Positions 33,537 through 41,675 of a DNA stretch of 64,000 bases are shown here, piece after piece. The DNA comes from Oscillospiraceae bacterium (GTDB taxonomy: Bacteria; Bacillota; Clostridia; Oscillospirales; Oscillospiraceae). Where the stretch lies: positions 1-64,000 of the forward strand of contig JAFWQQ010000019.1 of the NCBI GenBank assembly GCA_017545165.1, written 5' to 3'. The notes below the pieces were generated by a model. That model was not told the origin of the DNA and did not search any database. It worked only from the letters and a program-made list of their open reading frames with translations. Position numbers and translations under genes: made by a program. Position 1 is the stretch's first letter, and every line of letters starts with the position of its first letter.

Positions 33537-34664
33537 ATGACAGAAATTTATCTCATCCGGCACGCCCAGGCGGAGGGGAACCGCTTCCGCATCATGCAGG
33601 GCCACTGGGACGGCGGCGTGACGGAGCTGGGACGGCGGCAGATCGCCCTGCTGTCGGATCGTCTGCGGGCGCTTTCTTTTGACGCGGTCTATTCCAGCGA
33701 TTTGTACCGGGCCTGTCTCACCGCCTCGGCGGTGTACAAGCCCCAGGGCCTGCCCCTGCGAACCGATCCCGCCCTGCGGGAGATCAACGTGGGGCCCTGG
33801 GAGCAGCAGTTTTTCGGCAATGTTTTCCACGACGAGCCGGAAAGCGCGGAGCTCTTCCTCAACGACCCTCTCCGCTGGCACAAGCCCGGGGCCGAGACCT
33901 ACGCCCAGGTGACGGCGCGGGCCTGGCCGGCGCTGGAGGCCATCGTCCGGCGGCACCGGGGGGAGCGGGTGGCCGTGGTGAGTCACGGGATCACCCTCCG
34001 CTGCCTCCTTTCCCGGATCACCGGCTTCGACCTGCGGGACCGGGAGCATCTGCCCATGCTGCTGAACACCTCGGTGACGGTGCTGCGCTGGGACCGGGAC
34101 GTTTACCGGATGGAGCTCTTCAACGACGTGTCCCATTTGCCGCCGCAGACGCAGCCGACCTGGAGCGCCGCCACGCTGCGGGATGAGCCTTTGGATCCTC
34201 GGCGGGACCGGGATTATTACTGCGCCTGCTATCGGGACGCCTGGCTGGCCGCCCACGGGAATCTGGACGGCTTCTCCCCCGAGCCCTACTGGAACGCCGC
34301 CCGGGAGCACCTGCGGCTCGACAGCCGGTCCGTGCTGCGCCTCCTGGACGGGGACCGGCCGGTGGGCCTGGTGGATCTGGATCCCCGGCGGGCGTCAGAG
34401 CTGGGCTGCGGCTGGCTGAGTCTGCTGTACCTCTGCCCGGAATACCGGGGCAAGGGCTACGGCATCCAGGCCCTGGGCCGGGCCATCGTTCCCTTCCGCA
34501 AAGAAGACCGGCGGGCCCTGCGCCTGGTGGCCGCGGAGGACAACGCCCCCGCCCTGGCCTTCTATGAGCGGGAGGGCTTCCGCTGCGTGGGCCGGGAGAG
34601 CAGCGTCTCCGGCACGCTGCTGGTGCTGGAGCGGCCCCTGACGGAAAGGCGGGATGACCTGTGA
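33537..34664 (+). CDS. Histidine phosphatase (phosphoglycerate-mutase family) fused to a GNAT acetyltransferase
   Basis: Residues 1-200 are a histidine phosphatase: MTEIYLIRHAQAEGN carries the catalytic RHA, with AVVSHGITLRCLL for the second His. Residues 215-375 are a GNAT domain with the acetyl-CoA loop CPEYRGKGYGIQALG and NAPALAFYEREGF. Phosphatases of this group act on small phosphomonoesters; the acceptor of the acetyl group is unknown. The fusion is unusual. It overlaps the next gene by GTGA, so they form an operon with the phosphoesterase and DUF1294 genes. Confidence 0.85.
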   Translation: MTEIYLIRHAQAEGNRFRIMQGHWDGGVTELGRRQIALLSDRLRALSFDAVYSSDLYRACLTASAVYKPQGLPLRTDPALREINVGPWEQQFFGNVFHDEPESAELFLNDPLRWHKPGAETYAQVTARAWPALEAIVRRHRGERVAVVSHGITLRCLLSRITGFDLRDREHLPMLLNTSVTVLRWDRDVYRMELFNDVSHLPPQTQPTWSAATLRDEPLDPRRDRDYYCACYRDAWLAAHGNLDGFSPEPYWNAAREHLRLDSRSVLRLLDGDRPVGLVDLDPRRASELGCGWLSLLYLCPEYRGKGYGIQALGRAIVPFRKEDRRALRLVAAEDNAPALAFYEREGFRCVGRESSVSGTLLVLERPLTERRDDL

Positions 34665-35755
34665 ACGCGCCAAGGATCCAGCGCTGGACCCCGGAACAGG
34701 GGAGAAGGCTGCTGGTGGTCTCGGATATCCACGGCAACGTCCCCTATTTTGAGGGGGTGCTGCGCAGGGCCGGCTTTTCGGACCGGGACGAGCTGATCAT
34801 CGACGGAGACTTCCTGGAAAAAGGGGCGGAGAGCCTGCGGATGCTGCGGATCCTCATGGAACTGAGCCGCCGGGGCAACACCCATGTGATCACCGGCAAC
34901 TGCGACGACTGGTATGACATCTACCGCCCGGACTGGGACGACAGGGACGACGAAAAGGTGCTGCAGTACCTCCTCTGGCGCAAAAGCGGCCTGCTGTGGG
35001 ACATGTGCAACGCCGCGGGGCTGGATCCCTTCGAGATGGGGGATTTCACCGCTGCCAAGGCCACGCTCCTGCGGGCCTTCCCGGCGGAGTGGGACTTTCT
35101 GAAAAACCTGCCCCACGCCCTGGAGACGGAGAACTTCGTCTTCGTCCACGCGGGCATGCGGCCGGACATCCCCCTGGAGAAGCACAGCGTGGACGAGCTG
35201 GTGAAGGTGGAGCACTTTCTGAAGCTGGACCGCTTCTTCTCCAAGTGGGTCATCGTGGGCCACTGGCCCGTGATGCTCTACGGCCGGGACCGGGTCTGCG
35301 CCAACCCCATCATCGACCGGCAAAAGCGCATCGCCAGCATCGACGGCGGCTGCGTGCTGAAGGACGACGGGCAGCTCAACTGCCTCATCATCCCGGACCG
35401 GGACAGCGAGGACTTCGGCTTCGTGTCCTACGACCCCTTCCCGGTGCGCACCGTTCTGGACGCGCAGACCGGCGGGGGACGATCCTATTATATCCGCTGG
35501 GGCGACAGCAGCGTGCAGGTCCTGGAGCGGGGAGAGGAATTCTCCCGCTGCCGCCACTGCCGCACCGGCTATGAAATGGATATCCTGACCAAATACTTAT
35601 TTACGGACAATGCCATCACCGACTGCAACGACTGTACGGACTATGTGCTCCCCCTGCGGGAGGGCGACAAGGTCCGGGTGGTGGAGGAATGCTCCCGGGG
35701 CTACTTTGTCAAGCACAAGGGCGTCTCCGGCTGGTACTATGGGAGGTTGTTATGA
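34661..35755 (+). CDS. Calcineurin-like metallophosphoesterase with a C-terminal SH3-like domain
   Basis: The metal-binding motifs VSDIHGN (residues 19-25), IDGDFLEKG, HVITGNCDDWYD, FVFVHAGMRPD and VIVGHWPVM define a metallophosphoesterase, similar to bacterial serine/threonine phosphatase-like or bis(5'-nucleosyl) tetraphosphatase-like proteins. After residue 290 come a Cys-rich segment (CRHCRTGYEMD, CNDCTDY) and an SH3-like tail (GDKVRVVEECSRGYFVKHKG). The GTG start overlaps the previous stop. The substrate is unknown. Confidence 0.82.
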   Translation: MNAPRIQRWTPEQGRRLLVVSDIHGNVPYFEGVLRRAGFSDRDELIIDGDFLEKGAESLRMLRILMELSRRGNTHVITGNCDDWYDIYRPDWDDRDDEKVLQYLLWRKSGLLWDMCNAAGLDPFEMGDFTAAKATLLRAFPAEWDFLKNLPHALETENFVFVHAGMRPDIPLEKHSVDELVKVEHFLKLDRFFSKWVIVGHWPVMLYGRDRVCANPIIDRQKRIASIDGGCVLKDDGQLNCLIIPDRDSEDFGFVSYDPFPVRTVLDAQTGGGRSYYIRWGDSSVQVLERGEEFSRCRHCRTGYEMDILTKYLFTDNAITDCNDCTDYVLPLREGDKVRVVEECSRGYFVKHKGVSGWYYGRLL

Positions 35756-36036
35756 ATAATATTCCGGATTTTGTGGGCTACATCCTGGTGGGGTGGCTTC
35801 TGGTCATGAGTGTGATCCTGTTTTTTGTGATGCGGCACGACAAGCGCCTGTCCCACACCCGCAAACGCAGGATCCCCGAGCGCACGCTCTTCCTGCTGGC
35901 GATCTTCGGCGGCGCCCTGGGCGGCGTGCTGGGCATGCAGATCTTCCGCCACAAGACCCAGCACCCCAATTTCTATCTGGGCTTCCCGCTGCTGACCCTG
36001 GTCCAGTGGGGCGTCACCATCTGGCTGCTGCTGTAA
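35752..36036 (+). CDS. DUF1294 small membrane protein
   Basis: A 94-residue protein with three helices and the RRIPERTLFLLAIFGGALGG motif and C-terminal HKTQHPNFYLGFPLL typical of DUF1294. Function unknown. ATG 35752 overlaps the previous stop (ATGA) and has GGGAGG upstream. Confidence 0.88.
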   Translation: MNNIPDFVGYILVGWLLVMSVILFFVMRHDKRLSHTRKRRIPERTLFLLAIFGGALGGVLGMQIFRHKTQHPNFYLGFPLLTLVQWGVTIWLLL

Positions 36037-36082
36037 TCGGATCTGTGCAAAACGACGTGAATCAGACAGGGAGGAAGCATCT

Positions 36083-38656
36083 ATGAGCAGCGAGATCCGC
36101 ATCTCCACCGGCATCGAGGCCCTGGACAAGACCCTGGACTATCTGCGCCCGGGGGATACCGTCACCTGGCAGATGGCCAGCATCGGCGACTTCGTGTTCA
36201 TCGCCACCCAGTTCGTCACCAGCATCGCCCTCACCGGGCGGCGCATCGTGTATCTGCGCTTCGGCAAGCACCCGGAGGTGGTGCCCGCCGAGGCCCTGTC
36301 CAAGCGGGGCGCCAACATCCGCCAGTACGACCTGGACGCCACGGTGGGCTTCGAGACCTTCTCCGTCCAGGTCCACCGGATCATCAAGTCCGAGCCGGAG
36401 GACGCCTTTTATCTGTTCGACTGCCTGTCCGACCTGCAGAAGTACTGGTTTTCCGACTCCATGGTCTGCAACTTCTTCTGCCTGACGGCGGAATTCCTGC
36501 GCAAGCGCCGGGCCATCGCCTATATCCCCCTGCGCTACGAGCGGCACACCTATGAGACCATCTCCCGGATCCGCCACGCCACCAACGTGCTGCTGAACAT
36601 CCGCACCAAGCAGGGACGCAGCTACATCCACCCGGTCAAGGTGGACGGCCGCCACACCCCCACCATGTATTTCCCCCTGCTGGTGGACGGGCCTCACAGC
36701 AGGATCCTCTCCTCCAGCGCCGAGACCTACGCCCTCTTCGACATCTTTACCCAGACCGGCGAGCACCGGGACTGCTGGGACAGTATGTTCGACTCGGTGG
36801 AGGCCGGCAGCCCCGAGCCCACGGACCCGGATGGCATGGCCCTGAAGGAGAACATCCTGCGCTGCCTGCTGGGCACCGAGCCCCAGCGTCTGGAGCTCTG
36901 CCGCCGGTACTTCTCCGTCCGGGACCTGATGGAGATCAAGAAGCGGGAGGTGGGCACCGGCTGCATCGGCGGCAAGGCCGTGGGCATGCTGCTTGCCCGC
37001 AACATCATCCGGGACACGGACCCGGACTTTTTTGACCGGCGCATCGAGCCCCACGACTCCTACTTCATCGGCGCGGACGTGTTCTACACCTACGCCGTGC
37101 AGAACAATCTCTGGGAATACCGCACCCAGATGGAGACCCCGGAGGACTATCTGCGGGTGGCCCCCATCCTGCAGGAGCTGCTGCTGGGCGGCACCTTCTC
37201 CCGCAACATCGAGGAGCAGTTCCGCTCCGTGCTGGAATACTTCGGCCAGTCCCCCATCATCGTGCGCTCCAGTTCCATTCTGGAGGACGGCATCGGCAAC
37301 GCCTTCGCCGGGAAGTACGACAGCGTGTTCTGCCCCAACCAGGGCAGCCCCGAGGAGCGCTACCGGGACTTTGAAAACGCGGTGCGCACCGTCTACGCCA
37401 GCACCGTCAGCCCCGACGCCATCAAGTACCGCGCCGACCGGAACCTGCTGGAGCGGGACGAGCAGATGGCCCTGCTGGTGATGCGCGTCAGCGGCGACTG
37501 CCACGGGGACTACTATTATCCCCATCTGGCAGGAGTGGGCCACTCCAAGAACCTTTACGTCATGGGCTCGGAGGACCGGGAGCAGAACAGCGGCATGCTG
37601 CGCCTGGTCTTCGGCATGGGCACCCGGGCCGTGGACCGGGAGGCGGACGACTACGCCCGCTTCATCCGGCTGGACAATCCCACGGCGCCGCCCATGGTGG
37701 CCTACGGCGAGGAATACCGCTACAGCCAGCACAAGGTGGACGTGATCGACCTGAAGCAGAACTGCTTTACCACCGTGCCCCTGGAAAAGCTGGGCAAGCG
37801 GGAGATGAACACCGATCCCTCCCTGTTCCTGGAGCCGGACAGCGCCGCCGCGGCCCGCTTTAGGGAGTGGGGGATCTACAACGAGCCGGTGCCGGACATC
37901 CTGAACTTCCAGAAGCTGCTGAAGCGCACGGATTTCGCCCAGGTCATGAAGCGCATCATGTCCCTGGTGGCGGAGACCTACCAGTACCCGGTGGACATCG
38001 AGTACGCCTGCAACTTCGCCGCCAACGGGGAGTACCGGGTGAATCTGCTGCAGTGCCGCACCATCCAGACCCGGGGCCTGGGGCAGGCCGGCGTCATGCC
38101 CAAGGTGCGGGACTTCTTCTGGCACATCAAGGGCAATTTCATGGGCGGCAACGCCTGCATCCCCGTACGCCACGTGGTGTTCGTGAAGGTGGGGCCCTAT
38201 CTGGACCTGCCGGAGCAGCGCAAGTACCAGGTGGCAAGACAGATCGGCGTGCTGAACGGGCTGTTGAAGGACGAGCAGGCCATCCTGCTGGGACCGGGCC
38301 GCTGGGGCACCACCACGCCCAGCCTGGGCGTGCCCGTGGGCTTTGCGGAGATCAACCGCTTCGCCTGCATCTGCGAGCTGGCCTATCGCTCCCACGGGCT
38401 GCGGCCGGAGCTGAGCTACGGCAGCCACTTCTTCCAGGACCTGGTGGAGTCCGGCATCTTCTACGCCGCCATCTACCAGGGCGAGGCGGGCTGCGAGTTT
38501 GACGAGAGCCTTTTCGACGCCTGCCCGGACCGCTATAGGGAGCTGACCGGGGACGAGATGTTCGAGGGGGTCATCCGGGTCTGCGATCTGCGTGACCGGG
38601 AGGCCATCCTCTATTCCGAGATGGCCAGCCAGGACTGCTTCCTGGGCGGCATGTGA
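36083..38656 (+). CDS. PEP/pyruvate-binding (PPDK N-terminal) ATP-grasp protein with an N-terminal RecA/KaiC-like region
   Basis: The middle of the protein (about 290-480) has the pyruvate phosphate dikinase N-terminal fold: GCIGGKAVGMLLARNI and SPIIVRSSSILEDG, then NAFAGKYDSVFCPN, where PEP synthases bind ATP. The usual central phospho-histidine domain and C-terminal PEP-binding barrel are missing. The first ~240 residues start GIEALDKTLDYLRPGDTVTW, like a RecA/KaiC ATPase, but without a Walker A Lys. The C-terminus has GPGRWGTTTPSLGVPVGFAEI. Full role unknown; family placement is sure for the ATP-grasp part only. RBS AGGGAGGAAG. Confidence 0.78.
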   Translation: MSSEIRISTGIEALDKTLDYLRPGDTVTWQMASIGDFVFIATQFVTSIALTGRRIVYLRFGKHPEVVPAEALSKRGANIRQYDLDATVGFETFSVQVHRIIKSEPEDAFYLFDCLSDLQKYWFSDSMVCNFFCLTAEFLRKRRAIAYIPLRYERHTYETISRIRHATNVLLNIRTKQGRSYIHPVKVDGRHTPTMYFPLLVDGPHSRILSSSAETYALFDIFTQTGEHRDCWDSMFDSVEAGSPEPTDPDGMALKENILRCLLGTEPQRLELCRRYFSVRDLMEIKKREVGTGCIGGKAVGMLLARNIIRDTDPDFFDRRIEPHDSYFIGADVFYTYAVQNNLWEYRTQMETPEDYLRVAPILQELLLGGTFSRNIEEQFRSVLEYFGQSPIIVRSSSILEDGIGNAFAGKYDSVFCPNQGSPEERYRDFENAVRTVYASTVSPDAIKYRADRNLLERDEQMALLVMRVSGDCHGDYYYPHLAGVGHSKNLYVMGSEDREQNSGMLRLVFGMGTRAVDREADDYARFIRLDNPTAPPMVAYGEEYRYSQHKVDVIDLKQNCFTTVPLEKLGKREMNTDPSLFLEPDSAAAARFREWGIYNEPVPDILNFQKLLKRTDFAQVMKRIMSLVAETYQYPVDIEYACNFAANGEYRVNLLQCRTIQTRGLGQAGVMPKVRDFFWHIKGNFMGGNACIPVRHVVFVKVGPYLDLPEQRKYQVARQIGVLNGLLKDEQAILLGPGRWGTTTPSLGVPVGFAEINRFACICELAYRSHGLRPELSYGSHFFQDLVESGIFYAAIYQGEAGCEFDESLFDACPDRYRELTGDEMFEGVIRVCDLRDREAILYSEMASQDCFLGGM

Positions 38657-38724
38657 GGCCGCGCGTCTCGAAACAGTTTCTCATTCTATGTGGGATTCAA
38701 ATACAAAACCGGAGGAATGAATCG

Positions 38725-39147
38725 ATGAAAAAGCTCTTGTCCTTTCTCTTTGTCGCCCTGCTGATCGTCTCTCTGTCCGCCACCTGCTGGGCCGACGCGC
38801 TCGCCGCCTCCGGGGAAGCGGAGCAGAGTCCCCGGCAGATCCACGCCTCATCCTACGGCGGCACCTACCGGAGCACCTACCAGAGCACCAGGCCCAGCGT
38901 TCTGTCCAAAGTTCTCGCCGCCGCCATTCTCGGCGGAATCGTCGGCCTGATCAATGCCCTGAAGGGGAAGAAGGCAGCTAAGAAGCAGCAGCCGAAGCCC
39001 GCTCAGAGCGAGTCCGACGCCAACAAAGCCTATATCTGCACAAACTGCGGCTGGACCAGCTCCCATTGGGTGCAGGTGTGCCCGAACTGCGGCGTCCCCG
39101 ACAAGATGGACCGGAACAAGGACGCGGCTTCCGACCAAAAGCAGTAA
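38725..39147 (+). CDS. Exported membrane protein with a zinc ribbon, 140 aa
   Basis: A signal peptide (MKKLLSFLFVALLIVSLSATCWA), a short loop with SYGGTYRSTYQSTRPS, a membrane helix (LSKVLAAAILGGIVGLINAL) followed by Lys-rich sequence, then a four-Cys zinc ribbon CTNCGWTSSHWVQVCPNCG. The ribbon therefore probably faces the cytoplasm. Function unknown. RBS GGAGGAATGA precedes ATG 38725. Confidence 0.75.
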   Translation: MKKLLSFLFVALLIVSLSATCWADALAASGEAEQSPRQIHASSYGGTYRSTYQSTRPSVLSKVLAAAILGGIVGLINALKGKKAAKKQQPKPAQSESDANKAYICTNCGWTSSHWVQVCPNCGVPDKMDRNKDAASDQKQ

Positions 39148-39243
39148 AGAGGGCGCGGATCGCCGCGGTTGTCCGCCGGAATGACCGCTCCGGCGACCGT
39201 GACGAAGACGGAGAGCGCATCCTCGCTCCCGGCAGGTCACGCA

Positions 39244-39297
39244 AAAACGCAGGGGCGCTCGGATCCAAGCGATCCGGGCGCTCCTGCGTTTTCTTTT
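39244..39297. terminator. Strong hairpin terminator
   Basis: AAAACGCAGG (39244-39253) pairs with CCTGCGTTTT (39283-39292), with an inner GCGC/GGATC/GATCC stem, then CTTTTT. It ends the zinc-ribbon gene. Confidence 0.88.
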
Positions 39298-39308
39298 TCG
39301 CTCATACG

Positions 39309-39359
39309 ATTATCCAATCAGGCGGCTTAGAAAGATTTCAAGCGGTTCTGTTGGATGAC
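39309..39359. repeat. 51-bp element with terminal inverted repeats, copy 2
   Basis: Inverted copy of the element at 9146-9196. The core (GGCTTAGAAAGATTTCAAGC) is identical in reverse complement, while the right terminus has drifted to TGTTGGATGAC. Confidence 0.7.
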
Positions 39360-39363
39360 AGTA

Positions 39364-40356
39364 TCAAGCGGCCAGCTCCTGCAATCCGGCCTCCTCCAGC
39401 ATGTCCTGGATGCTGAGGCCGTAGCCCCGGGTGGGGTCGTTGAGGAACACATGGGTCACGGCGCCTACCAGCTTGCCCTCCTGGAGGATGGGGCTGCCGC
39501 TCATGCCCTGGACCACCCCGCCGGTGCGGCTGCAGAGCTCCGGGTCCGTCACGCTGAACATCAGCTGTTCCCGGCCGTCCTCCCGGAAGACCCGGGTGAC
39601 CAGCACCTGGAAGCTGCGGACCTCCCGGCCCTCCACCGTGGCCAGGATCTCCGCCGGTCCGGGCTGCACCCGGCCCACCTCTGCCGTGACGCAGCCCAGA
39701 GGCCGCTCCGCCACGCCGTAGATGCCCAGGGCGCTGTTGTGCTCCACGCTGCCCAGCTTGGCCCCGCCGCCGAACTCCCCGTTGAGCGCGCCGGGCACCC
39801 CCGGAGCTCCGGGATTGACGCCGGTGATCTGGGCCTCATAGATGCCGCCCTGATCCAGGGGGATCACGGCGCCCAGCTCCTCATCGGTGATGCTGTGGCC
39901 CAGGGCGCCGTAGACGCCGGTCTCCGGGTCGCAGAAGGTGACGGTGCCGATGCCGGTGACCGTGTCCCGCAGCCACATGCCCAGCATCCAGCGCCCTTCC
40001 GTGGAGAGGGCCGGCAGGACCCACAGGTTCAGCTCCTGCCCGTCCCGCTGCAGGGTCAGCTCCACCTGAGCTCCGCCGGCCTCACCCACGGCGGCAATGA
40101 GCTCCGCCGCGCCGTGAAGCTCCCGTCCGTCCAGCTCCAGGATCCGGTCGCCCTCCAGGACGCCGGCCTCCTCTGCGGGCGAGCGGGCGCCCTCCCTGGT
40201 CTCCACCGCCGCCGTGCCGGACACCAGCACGCCCTCGGTGCGCACCCGGATCCCCACGGCCAGGCCGCCTACGATCAGCTCCTGGGCAAAGGCCGTGACC
40301 GGCAGCGCAGCCGCCAGGAGCAGGCCGGTCACGGCAGTCATGATTGTTTTTTTCAT
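39364..40356 (-). CDS. spoIVB: SpoIVB peptidase (S55), sporulation signalling protease
   Basis: A signal/anchor helix, then a PDZ region (SPAEEAGVLEGDRILELDGRE, about residues 55-105), then the S55 peptidase domain: WLRDTVTGIGTVTFCDPETG, the catalytic His in YGALGHSITD and the catalytic Ser in VVQGMSGSPILQ. SpoIVB is secreted from the forespore and triggers SpoIVFB-dependent sigma-K activation. The 330-residue length is slightly short for the family (about 400). ATG 40356 has CGGAGGGAG. Not next to spo0A, unlike in Bacilli. Confidence 0.93.
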   Translation of the reverse strand: MKKTIMTAVTGLLLAAALPVTAFAQELIVGGLAVGIRVRTEGVLVSGTAAVETREGARSPAEEAGVLEGDRILELDGRELHGAAELIAAVGEAGGAQVELTLQRDGQELNLWVLPALSTEGRWMLGMWLRDTVTGIGTVTFCDPETGVYGALGHSITDEELGAVIPLDQGGIYEAQITGVNPGAPGVPGALNGEFGGGAKLGSVEHNSALGIYGVAERPLGCVTAEVGRVQPGPAEILATVEGREVRSFQVLVTRVFREDGREQLMFSVTDPELCSRTGGVVQGMSGSPILQEGKLVGAVTHVFLNDPTRGYGLSIQDMLEEAGLQELAA

Positions 40357-40518
40357 AAAAATCTCCCTCCGCGCACAAAATCTGCACGAGGACAGTATGT
40401 GCGCAAAGGGAGTTTTTTGCGTTGGAAGCTTTCGCTAATCGGCGGAAACGCGCCGGAGCCCGCGCTTTTCCAGTTTTTGTTTGTTTGCGGAGGCCGCCGG
40501 TCTGACATGCGGGGGAAA

Positions 40519-40713
40519 TCAAAATTGCGAAATAGAACTCTGGTGCTCCTTCCGCAGATGGGCAAACACCTCAACGGCCGGAATCACACGCCCGGCGGCA
40601 GCGTCAGCAAAGCCCTTCTCGATTTCCGCTTTCAGCTGCTTCCTCGTGAGCTTGCTCATGTCCGGGGCGGGGACAGCGGGCAGTTTCATGTTCTGTGTTG
40701 CATCATTCTTCAT
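40519..40713 (-). CDS. Second antitoxin-like protein of the TA locus, 64 aa
   Basis: The sequence TRKQLKAEIEKGFADAAAGRVIPAVEVFAHLRKEH is typical of small ParD/RelB-type antitoxin C-termini. ATG 40713 overlaps the end of the ParE-like toxin gene by 11 bp, and a GAGGG lies further upstream. It looks like a further antitoxin or accessory subunit in the same operon. Confidence 0.6.
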   Translation of the reverse strand: MKNDATQNMKLPAVPAPDMSKLTRKQLKAEIEKGFADAAAGRVIPAVEVFAHLRKEHQSSISQF

Positions 40714-41011
40714 CAATTCTGCTTCTGTCCCTCTTGCCGTAGAGAAAACGGCGGATCTCCACGCGGTCTTGAAAGACGGCGTAATACAGTACATAGTTCT
40801 TGACCGGCACCTTGCGGATCTCGTCCTTCATCGGGCGGTCTGTCCGGTAAAGCTCATGGGCGTAAGGAAATTCTGCGATGCGCTGTACCGTCTCGTCAAA
40901 CTCGGCCAGCAGATCGCGGGCGGCTTTTGGCGCTTCCAGCGTATAGGCAATATAGCCCAGCACGTCCATCAGGTCGCTCTCCGCCAGCGGCAAATATACG
41001 ATCTTATGCAC
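40703..41011 (-). CDS. ParE/RelE-family toxin
   Basis: A 102-residue protein, (V)HKIVYLPLAESDLMDVLGYIA, with the central EFPYAHELY region and the C-terminal RRFLYGKRD typical of ParE/RelE toxins, which poison gyrase or cut ribosome-bound mRNA. The GTG at 41011 has GGAGGAG 7 nt upstream and overlaps the antitoxin gene's end by 8 bp. A GTG at 41029 is also possible but gives a poor N-terminus. Confidence 0.82.
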   Translation of the reverse strand: MHKIVYLPLAESDLMDVLGYIAYTLEAPKAARDLLAEFDETVQRIAEFPYAHELYRTDRPMKDEIRKVPVKNYVLYYAVFQDRVEIRRFLYGKRDRSRIDEE

Positions 41012-41291
41012 GCTTCCGCTCCTCCGCACCGCTCAGAAACGCACGCGCCTTTGCCATCACGTCCGCATGGCTCAAACGCTCGGTCGTGCTGGCTGCCTGC
41101 AGCTCCGCCTCACGCAGCTTGTCGTAGACCATACTGTCATAGCGGTTCTGCTCATAGCTCTCCATGCTCATGACAACGATGGAGCCGACGCCGTTTTTGG
41201 TCAGGAAGATCGGTTCGCCGCTGAGCTGGGCTTCTCTCGTGATCTCGGCAAAATGGTTTCTCAGATCGGAAACCGGACGAATATGCGGCAT
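41004..41291 (-). CDS. Phd/YefM-family antitoxin
   Basis: A 95-residue protein starting MPHIRPVSDLRNHFAEITREA, with PIFLTKNGVGSIVVMSMESYE, the DNA-binding Phd/YefM fold, and a C-terminal toxin-binding tail ending SGAEERKRA. It should repress its own operon. ATG 41291 follows AAGGAGG. Paired with the overlapping ParE/RelE toxin. A perfect consensus promoter lies about 180 nt upstream. Confidence 0.85.
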   Translation of the reverse strand: MPHIRPVSDLRNHFAEITREAQLSGEPIFLTKNGVGSIVVMSMESYEQNRYDSMVYDKLREAELQAASTTERLSHADVMAKARAFLSGAEERKRA

Positions 41292-41478
41292 CTCGCCACC
41301 TCCTTGATTGAGCAAACGCTGAACAAATGCCGCTTCGGCGCTTGGCGGTCTTTTTCCACCGCAAGAACGTCTCAAAATCTTGAAATACACAAAGTATTCC
41401 TGCGTTTTTTCGCCTTCCTTGCGACGCAATAATCCTCGCAAATCGCTCTCACGGATTAATCCATCGTTTCTTAGCATT

Positions 41479-41507
41479 ATTATATGCATAATTACGCTAA
41501 TTGTCAA
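41479..41507 (-). promoter_or_regulatory. Consensus promoter with palindrome for the TA operon
   Basis: On the minus strand a perfect TTGACA (41502-41507), 17-bp spacer, TATAAT (41479-41484). The TATGCATA palindrome (41482-41489, within TTATATGCATAATT) overlaps the -10 and is a likely operator for the antitoxin. Confidence 0.8.
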
Positions 41508-41532
41508 CTATGCCAGCGGACAGAGAGAAAGC

Positions 41533-41623
41533 GGATTGCCACACCAGGCTGCGGCCTGGTGTGGCAATGACAAGAGCGGGGTGTCGCCACGTCTTGGCGG
41601 AAGGGCGCAAGGCCCTCCCCTAC
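41533..41623. repeat. Palindrome plus REP element
   Basis: ATTGCCACACCAG pairs perfectly with CTGGTGTGGCAAT around a short loop (about 41536-41569), like the sequence at 115-153. A second stem AGGGC/GCCCT (41602-41616) is followed by CTAC (41620-41623), the REP signature in minus orientation. The 384-base gap between 41292 and 41675 holds these, the TA promoter, and no gene. Confidence 0.65.
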
Positions 41624-41675
41624 GGTGTAAACGGGGTTTTCCGCGGTTTGCGGCGGTCCCTTCCGGAACCGCTTT

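Noticed and set aside
36062..38428. A 788-codon minus-strand open frame
   Set aside because: Shadow of the PPDK-type gene; composition (Gly, Val, His, Gln) is typical for reverse-frame GC-rich DNA.
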